The notes under the pieces were generated by a model. That model was not told where the DNA came from. It saw only the letters and a program-made list of their open reading frames with translations, and did not search any database. The position numbers were made by a program, and so were the translations under genes. Positions 26,226 through 33,947 of a stretch of 64,000 bases of DNA are shown one piece after another. Source of the DNA: an uncultured Caulobacterales bacterium (GTDB taxonomy: Bacteria > Pseudomonadota > Alphaproteobacteria > Caulobacterales > Maricaulaceae); the NCBI GenBank assembly GCA_947503715.1, contig CANNER010000002.1, forward strand, positions 496,001-560,000. Reading direction: 5' to 3'. Position 1 is the first letter of the stretch; each line of letters opens with the position of its first letter.

Positions 26226-26963
26226 TTAGGTGCGGGGGTGACGTTGCGCCCATTTATCCGAAAACCACACACCCGCGACCAGTATGACAATTGAAAGGGC
26301 CGCCAGTAGACCGCCCCAGAGCCAGTGCGGTCCGAACAGGATATCGGCGAGCACGCCGGTATCTGATCGGTAAAGCGACCCCGCGACCTCAGCATTGCCC
26401 ATGAAGAAATAGCCAAATCCCGTCAGCGCATTGAGGCAGAGCGCAATGGCGATAATATGCGCAATATAGAGCACCCACTGGTTCGGCAATTTCCAAGCGA
26501 TCAGGCCGAGAATAAGCGTCCCGCCGCCCAATGCTGTCCGCGTAAACATATCCGCCGCCCAAATTTGCGAGAGCAGCATCAGGGCTGCCATGACGAAGAG
26601 GGCGACGCGATAAAGGTTCAGTGCGCGCGTCAGCACGATCATCAACACGCCGAGCAGACTCGGCCCCAACAATCCCGTGAAAATCACCATGGCCCGCTGG
26701 AAATCATTTGTGGTGGCCGTCGTTGCAACGCCCGAAAAGTTCGGAAAGACAGTTAGCTTCCGAAATTCGCCACCCGTAATGATCGCACCAAAGCCGTGAC
26801 CAAACTCATGAATCCAGGTCGAGAGAAACAGGATTGGAATGCGCACCATCGGGAATTGCAGCAGCATATAGACGATGAAACACAGTCCCCAGAATTGCGT
26901 CGCGGGAAGGCGTTGCGGTAATTCTTTTATATTACGCGGCGAATGGACTTTATAACTGGACAT
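26226..26963 (-). CDS. M50-type membrane metalloprotease (site-2-protease-like)
   Basis: A 245-residue polytopic protein with about six hydrophobic segments. The zinc site HEFGH (His52, Glu53, His56) lies at the end of the second helix. The family's third ligand motif, an NPDG-like loop, was not found, so it belongs to the simpler M50B-like group rather than RseP. It is convergent with the AAA operon and divergent from the aromatic catabolic genes. Substrate unknown. Clipping of a membrane-bound regulator is a family-based possibility. Confidence 0.8.
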   Translation of the reverse strand: MSSYKVHSPRNIKELPQRLPATQFWGLCFIVYMLLQFPMVRIPILFLSTWIHEFGHGFGAIITGGEFRKLTVFPNFSGVATTATTNDFQRAMVIFTGLLGPSLLGVLMIVLTRALNLYRVALFVMAALMLLSQIWAADMFTRTALGGGTLILGLIAWKLPNQWVLYIAHIIAIALCLNALTGFGYFFMGNAEVAGSLYRSDTGVLADILFGPHWLWGGLLAALSIVILVAGVWFSDKWAQRHPRT

Positions 26964-27007
26964 GAACTCTATTTGGAAGAGCGGACCGTTCGCCGCAAGG
27001 CTTGAAA

Positions 27008-27027
27008 ATACTTAACATGTTATGTAT
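27008..27027. promoter_or_regulatory. Operator-like palindrome upstream of the hydratase gene
   Basis: ATACTTAACATGTTATGTAT is a near-perfect inverted repeat centred on TTAACATGTTA and ends nine bases before the ATG at 27037. A nearly identical palindrome stands at 30589-30606 in the same cluster. Binding by the cluster's MarR-type regulator (29277-29705) is the natural explanation. Confidence 0.75.
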
Positions 27028-27036
27028 CTCTGTTTC

Positions 27037-27840
27037 ATGCTAACCGATGCTCAAATCCAAGAATCCGCCCGTCGTCACCATGCGGCAGAATTGGCGCGCC
27101 GCCCTATGCGGGCGTGGTCGCAGGATTATCCTGATATGGACATTACTGACGCCTATGCGGTGCAAAACGCTTGGGTCCAATTAAAACTGGCAGAAGGTCG
27201 TCGGGTTATCGGGCGGAAGGTCGGGCTCACGTCCCGCGCCATGCAGGAAGCCATGAAAATCGATGAACCTGATTTCGGGACGCTCTTGGATGATATGCTG
27301 TTTGAAAATGGCAGTACGATTTCGGCGGCAGATTTCATTGACCCCCGTATTGAAGTTGAAATTACGTTCGTGCTGAAGAACGCCCTGCAAGGCGAAGGTT
27401 TGACGGTCGAACAGGTCCTGGACGCAACAGATTATGTTGTGCCGTCCATGGAATTAATTGCGGCCCGCAGTCACCGCGTTGATCCCGAAACCGGATATAC
27501 GCGCAAAGTTTATGACACGATTTCGGATAATGCGGCAAATGCGGGCATTATCGTAGGCGACAAAAAATGTGACCCGCGTGAGCTGGACTTACGCTGGACG
27601 GGTGCCATTCTCTATCGCAACGGCATTGTTGAAGAGACAGGACTGGGCGCCGGTATTTTGGATCATCCCGCCAAGGGTTTGATCTGGCTCGCGAAGCGGT
27701 TTGCGCCGCATGGTATCGCATTGGAACCGGGCCAATATATTATGAGCGGCAGCTTCACCCGCCCCGTCATAGCGCGGCCCGGCGATCACTTTCATGCTGA
27801 TTTCGGACCCATGGGGACCGTTGATTTGAGCTTCTCATGA
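27037..27840 (+). CDS. hpaH: 2-oxo-hept-4-ene-1,7-dioate hydratase (HpaH-like)
   Basis: Adds water to 2-oxohept-4-ene-1,7-dioate in the homoprotocatechuate meta-pathway. It belongs to the MhpD/HpaH hydratase branch of the FAH fold. The start at 27037 gives 267 residues, the family length. The ATG at 27022 is rejected because it lies inside the operator palindrome. Visible signatures are GRKVGLTSRAMQ (about 55-66), PRIEVEITFVL (metal-binding Glu residues, about 101-111) and ARPGDHFHADFGPMGTVDLSF at the end. It overlaps the next gene by four bases (ATGA). Confidence 0.9.
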   Translation: MLTDAQIQESARRHHAAELARRPMRAWSQDYPDMDITDAYAVQNAWVQLKLAEGRRVIGRKVGLTSRAMQEAMKIDEPDFGTLLDDMLFENGSTISAADFIDPRIEVEITFVLKNALQGEGLTVEQVLDATDYVVPSMELIAARSHRVDPETGYTRKVYDTISDNAANAGIIVGDKKCDPRELDLRWTGAILYRNGIVEETGLGAGILDHPAKGLIWLAKRFAPHGIALEPGQYIMSGSFTRPVIARPGDHFHADFGPMGTVDLSFS

Positions 27841-28157
27841 GTCTCTATCAAGTCCAGAAACTTCTTTATCAATTAAATCGCGATACAGCGACGCAGGCGC
27901 GGTTCAAGACGGATGTGGACAGCGTATTGTCTGACTACAAACTCACCGATGACGAGAAAAACTGGCTTCGCAATGGCGACGTCGGCGAGCTTTATATTCA
28001 CGGCGTGAATGGTCAGATCCTGATGCATTATGCCGCCTTTATCGGGCAGGAATGGGATGAATATATTCAGGCTATGAAAGACGGTTTGACGAAACACGGT
28101 CAAGTCCGCGACGGAATTTACCGCGCCGTGGATGGTGGTGACGGGGGAGCAATTTAA
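27837..28157 (+). CDS. LigA-like small subunit of an extradiol dioxygenase
   Basis: A 106-residue helical protein resembling the alpha subunit (LigA) of protocatechuate 4,5-dioxygenase (YQVQKLLYQLNRD, LTDDEKNWLRNGDVGELY, then GVNGQILMHYA). It overlaps the hydratase gene (ATGA) and the LigB-like gene (TAATG), so the two subunits are made in step. In LigAB the small subunit closes over the active site of LigB. In this cluster it would help a homoprotocatechuate ring-cleavage enzyme. Confidence 0.85.
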   Translation: MSLYQVQKLLYQLNRDTATQARFKTDVDSVLSDYKLTDDEKNWLRNGDVGELYIHGVNGQILMHYAAFIGQEWDEYIQAMKDGLTKHGQVRDGIYRAVDGGDGGAI

Positions 28158-28978
28158 TGGCCTTAGTTTTTGCAGGTATTTGTTCTCATGGCCCCGGTAT
28201 TACGGGGCGCGCGGAGCGGGCGGATCCGGCTTTGCGTGATCCGTTCTATGCGGCCTTAGACAGTCTTCGCGCAGATATCGAAGCATCCGGCGCAGAAGCT
28301 CTGGTCGTCATCGCGGCGGAGCATTTCGCCAATTTTTTCATGGATAATATGCCTGCTTTTGCCATGGGTATGGGCGAAGAATATGAAGGCCCGATTGAGG
28401 ATCCTGACTGGCTGAAAATTCCGCGCACGACTATTCCGGGCGCACCGGATCTGTCGCAGCGCATGATCAGTGAGATGATGCAGACGGTTGATCTCGCCTA
28501 TGCGCAGGAGTGGAAAATGGACCACGGCATTATGGTGCCGCTTCATTTCCTGACGCCAAAGATGGACCTGCCCATTATTCCCGCCAATATTAATTGCCAG
28601 GGTCCGCCCCTGACACCGCTCTCCCGCGCTTATGCTTTCGGGCAAGCCTTGCGACGGGCTTGCGACGCGGTGCCGGAAAAAATCGCCGTGATGGGCACAG
28701 GCGGTATCAGCCATTGGCCCGCCACACCCAATAGCGGAAAAATTAATGAAGCGTGGGACCGTGAATTCCTCCGCCGCTGGTGCGAGAATGATAAGGATGC
28801 GTTGCTGTCTTATACGGATGAGGACACGCTGCGCGACGCCGGGCAGGGCGGGTTCGAAATTCGGACACTGATTTCCATCGCGGGTCTGTGTGAGGGCGCA
28901 ACAGGTCATATCCGTTTCGCCGAACCCATTCCGATTTTCTCAACCATGTGTGTCGCTGCAACGATGGATGTGTCTTGA
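28157..28978 (+). CDS. LigB-like catalytic subunit of an extradiol (class III) dioxygenase
   Basis: A 273-residue non-haem iron(II) dioxygenase of the LigB superfamily. Candidate iron ligands are His11 (ICSHGPG), His56 (AAEHFANF) and Glu234 (GGFEIRT). His186 in GGISHWP matches the catalytic base, and His123 (MDHG) is a further active-site candidate. Its place between HpaH and HpaG/F/E functions makes 3,4-dihydroxyphenylacetate 2,3-cleavage the likely reaction. The classical HpaD is a single-subunit enzyme, so this is a LigAB-type replacement. Substrate is inferred from context. Confidence 0.85.
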   Translation: MALVFAGICSHGPGITGRAERADPALRDPFYAALDSLRADIEASGAEALVVIAAEHFANFFMDNMPAFAMGMGEEYEGPIEDPDWLKIPRTTIPGAPDLSQRMISEMMQTVDLAYAQEWKMDHGIMVPLHFLTPKMDLPIIPANINCQGPPLTPLSRAYAFGQALRRACDAVPEKIAVMGTGGISHWPATPNSGKINEAWDREFLRRWCENDKDALLSYTDEDTLRDAGQGGFEIRTLISIAGLCEGATGHIRFAEPIPIFSTMCVAATMDVS

Positions 28979-29280
28979 TAGACCTTGATTTCACATTTCA
29001 CAGTGAAATCTGGCTCTGGCAAGCGGAGAAAGGGGCGTGGCATTTCTTGGATGTGCCCGTCGATATTTCAGAGGACATTAAAGCCTTTACCAAACATCTG
29101 GCACGTGGTTTTCGATCGGTAAAAGTTGATGTGCAAATTGGTGAGACGCGTTGGAAAACATCTATTTTTCCGTCGAAAGATCGCGGGGGCTATATTCTAC
29201 CTATTAAAGCGTCCGTCCGGTCCGCCGAAAATATCTCGGTAGGCGAAAAGGTCGACGTTTCACTGAACGTCCCGACTTAA
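28975..29280 (+). CDS. DUF1905-domain protein
   Basis: A 101-residue small beta-rich protein. The start is taken as TTG at 28975, overlapping the dioxygenase stop (TTGA), since the upstream ATG at 28948 would lie inside that gene. The FTFHSEIWLW, WHFLDVP and FRSVKVDVQIG... segments followed by SIFPSKDRGGYILPIKASVR match DUF1905. The family is uncharacterised and has no obvious role in ring-cleavage. It ends with a four-base overlap against the convergent marR gene. Confidence 0.8.
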   Translation: MIDLDFTFHSEIWLWQAEKGAWHFLDVPVDISEDIKAFTKHLARGFRSVKVDVQIGETRWKTSIFPSKDRGGYILPIKASVRSAENISVGEKVDVSLNVPT

Positions 29281-29705
29281 CGAGCCAGCCTATTCAGCAA
29301 GGCATAAAGCTGATCCATATCCTCGGCACCAACATCACTTTCTATGTCGTTATATTCACCTTCACTCTGCGGTGCAATTTTGGCGAATAATGCATGGCCA
29401 GATTTTGACAAACGCATTTGTCGGCGGCGATTATCGCCCTCTACGGCAAAACGTTTCACCCAACCCTGCTCTTCCATAGTTTTCAGAATACGTGTGAGGC
29501 TCGGCATGAGGAGCAATGTCTTGTCTGCAAGCGCCGTAACTTCCAAACCGTCCTCGCCATGCAGGGCGCGGATGACGCGCCATTGTTGTTCCGTCAGACC
29601 ATGCTCGCGCAGAATTGGGCGGAAACGGGACATGACCGCTTCACGCGCACGCAACAGCGCCATGGGGAGGTTTTGCTCAAAGTCGCGCAGGTTAGACCTC
29701 CTCAT
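29277..29705 (-). CDS. hpaR: MarR-family repressor of the homoprotocatechuate cluster (HpaR-like)
   Basis: A 142-residue winged-helix regulator. LTEQQWRVIRALHG, ALADKTLLLMPSLTRILKTME and the basic wing GDNRRRQMRLS match HpaR/HpcR. It sits directly downstream of hpaG, overlapping it by fourteen bases when ATG 29705 is used. A strong AGGAGGT at 29696-29702 lies downstream of that ATG and six bases before a CTG at 29690, so a shorter protein from CTG is possible. Expected to bind the TTAACATGTTAA palindromes at 27008 and 30589 and to release them with a pathway aromatic acid. Confidence 0.85.
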   Translation of the reverse strand: MRRSNLRDFEQNLPMALLRAREAVMSRFRPILREHGLTEQQWRVIRALHGEDGLEVTALADKTLLLMPSLTRILKTMEEQGWVKRFAVEGDNRRRQMRLSKSGHALFAKIAPQSEGEYNDIESDVGAEDMDQLYALLNRLAR

Positions 29706-30552
29706 CCCGGACTTCATTGCGCAATGTCCCGATGCCGGGGCAGGTGACTTCAACGACGTCGCCCGGGACCAGATATTTCGGCGGATCAAAACGTGCGCCC
29801 GCGCCATTGGGTGTGCCTGTCGCGATGACATCTCCGGGCTGGAGTCGCGCAAATTTTGAGAGATATTCGATCTGCATTTCAATTGGGAACATCATGTTTG
29901 ACGTATGATCGTCCTGCCGCATCTCGCCATTTACTTTGGTCTGGATCGTTAAATCTGTGAGATCGATTTTATCAGTGAGCGGCACCATCCAAGGTCCCAA
30001 TGCGCCGGATCGTTCGAAGTTTTTGCCCTGCGTGACATTAAATTTCGCGTGGCGCACCCAATCGCGCAATGTGCCTTCATTCATCACGGTCAGGCCCGCA
30101 ATATGGTGCCGCGCATTTTCGCGTTTAATCCGGCGGCCTTCTTTGCCGATAATGACAACAATTTCGCCTTCATAATCGAGTTGGTGGCTTTCCGGCGGAC
30201 GTTCAATGAACTGACCGTGTCCGACAAAGCTCTCGCGCGAACGCATAAAGACGGAAGGATTTTTTGGCGGCTCTGATCCGTCCTTATATTCCGCGTTCCG
30301 GTTTGCGTAATTCACGCCAATGCAGAAATATTTCTGTGCATTATTGATGACGGGTAATAGCTCGACCTCATCCAGCGCATAACGACCTTCGCGTGTCGAA
30401 ATGTAATTCAGCGCCGCCTCCATTTCACCGCGCGCCAACATTTGCCGCAGGGAAGAAAATTGCGGGAGTAGGACAACGCGGTCTTGAGGTGTTAGGCCCG
30501 CTGGACGAGCGCGGCCGTCTTCCAGAATTGTAACGAAACGAGTGTCGGACAT
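29692..30552 (-). CDS. hpaG: FAH-family isomerase/decarboxylase of homoprotocatechuate degradation (HpaG-like)
   Basis: A 286-residue fumarylacetoacetate-hydrolase-fold enzyme. Signatures are IGVNYANRNAEY (about 78-89), the metal-binding DYEGEIVVIIGK (about 124-135), GKNFERSGALGPWMV, and GDVIATGTPNGAGARF. In this pathway the protein decarboxylates 5-oxopent-3-ene-1,2,5-tricarboxylate and isomerises the product. Classical HpaG is a two-domain duplication of about 430 residues. Here there is one domain with a short N-terminal part, so only one of the two steps may be covered. It is divergent from hpaF with a shared operator between them. Confidence 0.82.
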   Translation of the reverse strand: MSDTRFVTILEDGRARPAGLTPQDRVVLLPQFSSLRQMLARGEMEAALNYISTREGRYALDEVELLPVINNAQKYFCIGVNYANRNAEYKDGSEPPKNPSVFMRSRESFVGHGQFIERPPESHQLDYEGEIVVIIGKEGRRIKRENARHHIAGLTVMNEGTLRDWVRHAKFNVTQGKNFERSGALGPWMVPLTDKIDLTDLTIQTKVNGEMRQDDHTSNMMFPIEMQIEYLSKFARLQPGDVIATGTPNGAGARFDPPKYLVPGDVVEVTCPGIGTLRNEVRDEEV

Positions 30553-30588
30553 TAGGTGGCTCTCCTTGACAGGGCGTCTTTGTCTAAA

Positions 30589-30606
30589 TACTTAACATGT
30601 TAAGTA
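30589..30606. promoter_or_regulatory. Perfect operator palindrome between hpaG and hpaF
   Basis: TACTTAACATGTTAAGTA is a perfect 18-base palindrome, 36 bases upstream of the hpaG ATG and 16 bases upstream of the hpaF ATG. Its core equals that of the palindrome before hpaH. The placement would let one MarR-type dimer control both divergent promoters. Confidence 0.82.
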
Positions 30607-30622
30607 ACTGGGTCAACTGTAC

Positions 30623-31015
30623 ATGCCGCATATCATTGTCGAACATTCCAAAGGGATTGCGAAATCCCTGTTTATTCAGCGGCTCGTCGGGAATTTACAC
30701 GATGCCGCCATTGGACTGGACGCCCTACCAACGGGCGGTATCCGGACGCGCGCGCATCAAGTTGTGCGCTACCGTGTCGGTGACGGGGAGAAGGGACGGG
30801 AATTTATCTATCTCACAATTCGCCTCGGGCAAGGACGGGATGACGCGACGAAGAAAATGATTGGCGAAACGCTTTTCGCTGTCCTCACCGATTTCACGAA
30901 AGACCATATGGAGGGCGGCGGTCTGCTCTCTCTGGGTCTTGAAATTCAGGAGATCAATTCGGATCTGACCTGGAAGAAAAATAATATTCACGCCTTCCTC
31001 AAGGGAGAAAAATAA
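30623..31015 (+). CDS. hpaF: 5-carboxymethyl-2-hydroxymuconate delta-isomerase (HpaF-like)
   Basis: A 130-residue member of the tautomerase superfamily that isomerises 5-carboxymethyl-2-hydroxymuconate. After Met removal the N-terminal Pro (PHIIVEHS) is the catalytic base. The RAHQVVRYRVGDGE and FIYLTIRLGQGRD segments fit the family, as does the length. Its TAA is immediately followed by the hpaE ATG, which indicates an operon. Confidence 0.92.
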   Translation: MPHIIVEHSKGIAKSLFIQRLVGNLHDAAIGLDALPTGGIRTRAHQVVRYRVGDGEKGREFIYLTIRLGQGRDDATKKMIGETLFAVLTDFTKDHMEGGGLLSLGLEIQEINSDLTWKKNNIHAFLKGEK

Positions 31016-32536
31016 ATGCCAACAGAACTCGATAAACGTATTCGCAAGTCCAAGAAATTCCTAAAGCCATTTGCGAAAGCGCCGCTCGGACATTTCATCA
31101 AAGGCCGCCGGGTGAAGGGTAACTCAATGACGACCTTCGAAAGTATCACGCCGGTTGATAATTCGAAACTTGGCGATATCTGGTCCGGTACGGTCAAAGA
31201 TATTGATGTTGCAGCGCAAGCTGCGAATGACGCGTTTCTGGCGTGCTGGCGCGATATGCCGGGCGCGGAACGGCGCGACCTCATGCATGCGATTGCCGAC
31301 GGCATTGAAGCGCGCGCGGAAGAGATCGCCATCGTCGAGTCCATGGACACGGGACAGCCCATTCGTTTCATGCAAAAAGCCGCCATTCGCGGCGCAGCCA
31401 ACTTCCGGTTCTTTGGCGATAAGGCCGTCGAAGCAGGCAAGGGATTGAGCTTGCCCGCCGAACATCATCATAATTTCACGACACGTCATCCGCTGGGGGC
31501 TGTTGGTGTCATCACGCCTTGGAATACGCCCTTCATGTTGAGCACATGGAAGATTGCACCGGCTCTCGCATCTGGCTGTACGGTCGTGCAAAAGCCCGCA
31601 GAATTTTCACCCTATACGGCGATGCTGCTGGCAGAAATTGCTTACGCAGCAGGGCTGCCCAAGGGCGTTTTAAATGTCGTCAACGGCCTCGGTGAGACGG
31701 CGGGTAAAGCTTTGACGGAACATCCGCTCATTAAAGCGATCGCTTTTGTAGGCGAATCCTTCACGGGATCGCTCATTCAGAAACAGGCGGCGCCGACCTT
31801 GAAACGTTTGCATCTGGAACTGGGTGGGAAAAACCCCTGCGTCGTGTTTGATGATGCGGATATGGACCGTGCGCTGGACGCGGCGGTGTTTATGCAATTC
31901 TCACTGAACGGTGAACGTTGCACCTCCTCGACGCGTTTGTTGGTGCAAGAGACTGTCTATGATGAATTCACCGCAAAAGTCGCAGACCGCGTCGCGAATA
32001 TCAAAGTTGGTCACCCGCTTGATCCGACCACGGAAATCGGTCCGCTGATCCACCCCACACATTTTGACAAGGTCATGTCCTATTTCGATATCGCGACCGA
32101 AGACGGTGCAGAGATTGCAACGGGCGGCGGACGCGAGGGAGATGAGGGTTGCTATGTCAAACCGACATTATTTACGGGTGCTAATAATGACATGCGTATC
32201 GCGCGCGAAGAAATTTTCGGTCCCGTTTTAACGGCCATTCCGTTCAAAGACGAGGCCGAAGCGCTCTCTATTGCCAATGATACGGATTATGGATTGACCG
32301 CTTATATCTGGACACAGGATTCGGCGAAGGGCATGCGCATGGCACGCGGTGTCGAGGCCGGTATGGTTTGGATTAACTCCGAGAATAACCGTCACTTGCC
32401 CGCACCATTCGGCGGAATGAAGGCTTCCGGGATCGGACGTGATGGCGGCGATTGGTCCTTCGACTTTTATATGGAAACAAAAAATACCTGTGTTGCGTAT
32501 GGTACCCATAGCATTCCGCAATTAGGAGTTAAATAA
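31016..32536 (+). CDS. hpaE: 5-carboxymethyl-2-hydroxymuconate semialdehyde dehydrogenase (HpaE-like)
   Basis: NAD-dependent aldehyde dehydrogenase that oxidises the ring-cleavage product in the homoprotocatechuate pathway. In 506 residues the general base is Glu268 (LELGGKNP) and the nucleophile is Cys302 (NGERCTSS). The cofactor site TPWNTPFML and the C-terminal PFGGMKASGIGRDGG match HpaE. The ATG at 31016 adds about 22 basic residues before the family's HFIKGRRV start, and a later ATG at 31127 would remove conserved residues. Genes hpaF-hpaE-SSADH abut with TAA-ATG junctions. Confidence 0.92.
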   Translation: MPTELDKRIRKSKKFLKPFAKAPLGHFIKGRRVKGNSMTTFESITPVDNSKLGDIWSGTVKDIDVAAQAANDAFLACWRDMPGAERRDLMHAIADGIEARAEEIAIVESMDTGQPIRFMQKAAIRGAANFRFFGDKAVEAGKGLSLPAEHHHNFTTRHPLGAVGVITPWNTPFMLSTWKIAPALASGCTVVQKPAEFSPYTAMLLAEIAYAAGLPKGVLNVVNGLGETAGKALTEHPLIKAIAFVGESFTGSLIQKQAAPTLKRLHLELGGKNPCVVFDDADMDRALDAAVFMQFSLNGERCTSSTRLLVQETVYDEFTAKVADRVANIKVGHPLDPTTEIGPLIHPTHFDKVMSYFDIATEDGAEIATGGGREGDEGCYVKPTLFTGANNDMRIAREEIFGPVLTAIPFKDEAEALSIANDTDYGLTAYIWTQDSAKGMRMARGVEAGMVWINSENNRHLPAPFGGMKASGIGRDGGDWSFDFYMETKNTCVAYGTHSIPQLGVK

Positions 32537-33901
32537 ATGGCCATTGCGTCTACAAATCCTGCGACCGGAGAGGTCGTCAAAACCTTTGATGCGCACACAG
32601 AAGCTGAAGTCGATCTCGCAATTGCTGCGGCTGTCGTTGCTCATGAAGCCGTGCGTGATTGGGATTTTGATCAGCGCGCGAAACATATGCATAAGCTCGG
32701 GGATTTAATTGAGGCAGAGGTCGATTCACTCGCCGAAATTATGACATTGGAAATGGGTAAGACCTTGGCGCAGGCTAAGGGCGAAGTCCTGAAATGTGCG
32801 AAATGTTGTCACTTCTACGCGGACCATGCAGCAGAGATGCTAGCAGACGAAATCGTTGAGACCGATGCGGCGAAGTCCTATCGCGCTTATCTCCCCCTGG
32901 GTGTCGTGCTGGCCGTCATGCCGTGGAATTACCCGTTATGGCAGGTCATCCGGTTTATTGCGCCTGCGCTCATGGCGGGGAATACAGGCCTGTTGAAACA
33001 TGCGTCAAATGTTCCGCAATGTGCCTTGGCGTTACAAGACCTTGTCGAACGTGCAGGCTTTCCTGAAGGCAGTTTTTCCGCGCTTCTGATCTCCGGTTCC
33101 CGCGTTGAGAAAATCTTGCGGGACGACCGAGTGCGGGCGGCGACATTGACGGGTAGTGAACCTGCGGGTGCGTCTGTTGCTGCGATTTGCGGCGACGAGA
33201 TTAAACCGACTGTGTTGGAACTGGGCGGGTCCGACGCTTTTATTATTATGCCGAGTGCTGACATAGATGAGGCGGTGAAAGTCGGTGTGAAAGCACGCAC
33301 GCAGAATAACGGGCAATCCTGTATCGCCGCAAAACGGTTTATCATTCACGCGGATATTTATGACGCGGTGAAGGCCAAATTTGTTGAAGCATTTGAGGCG
33401 CTAATTATTGGCGATCCGACCGATGGAGATACTGATATCGGTCCACTGGTCAGTCGTGAGGCCCGCGCCGAACTGGATGAGCAGGTTCAAACCGCACTTT
33501 CTGAGGGCGCACTCCGCGTGACGGGATGCGAGACTATGCACGGTGAGGGAGCCTACTATCGTCCTGGTATCATTGAAAACATCGCCAAGGGCACGCAGAC
33601 ATTCTACCAAGAGTTTTTTGGCCCCGTTGCCATGTTCTTCAAGGTCGAGGATCTGGATGCCGCGATTGAACTCGCGAATGACTCGCCTTTTGGACTTGGG
33701 TCTTCCATCTGGACTCAGGACAAGGCGGAGCAATCGACAGCCATTAAGCGCCTCGAAGCCGGCGGAACTTTCGTCAATGCGATGACGGCGTCTGACCCGC
33801 GCCTGCCCTTTGGCGGGATTAAGCGGTCCGGTTATGGCCGCGAATTATCCTCTGAAGGAATACGCGCGTTTTGTAATGTGAAGACTGTTTATATCGCCTA
33901 A
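32537..33901 (+). CDS. Succinate-semialdehyde dehydrogenase (Sad/GabD-like aldehyde dehydrogenase)
   Basis: A 454-residue aldehyde dehydrogenase of the shorter Sad (YneI)-like type. Glu228 (LELGGSDAF) and Cys262 (NNGQSCIAAKRF) are the catalytic residues. The TMEMGK-type segment (TLEMGKTLAQAKGEV, 70-84) is typical of this branch. The pathway ends in pyruvate plus succinic semialdehyde, so this enzyme would pass the C4 half to the TCA cycle as succinate. It begins directly after the hpaE stop. Confidence 0.87.
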   Translation: MAIASTNPATGEVVKTFDAHTEAEVDLAIAAAVVAHEAVRDWDFDQRAKHMHKLGDLIEAEVDSLAEIMTLEMGKTLAQAKGEVLKCAKCCHFYADHAAEMLADEIVETDAAKSYRAYLPLGVVLAVMPWNYPLWQVIRFIAPALMAGNTGLLKHASNVPQCALALQDLVERAGFPEGSFSALLISGSRVEKILRDDRVRAATLTGSEPAGASVAAICGDEIKPTVLELGGSDAFIIMPSADIDEAVKVGVKARTQNNGQSCIAAKRFIIHADIYDAVKAKFVEAFEALIIGDPTDGDTDIGPLVSREARAELDEQVQTALSEGALRVTGCETMHGEGAYYRPGIIENIAKGTQTFYQEFFGPVAMFFKVEDLDAAIELANDSPFGLGSSIWTQDKAEQSTAIKRLEAGGTFVNAMTASDPRLPFGGIKRSGYGRELSSEGIRAFCNVKTVYIA

Positions 33902-33947
33902 CATTCACTGCAGAGTCCGTCTTGCCAGCAGGGCGGACTCGGAGGAT

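Noticed and set aside
27022-27036. Upstream ATG for the hydratase
   Set aside because: It lies within the operator palindrome and adds residues absent from the family.
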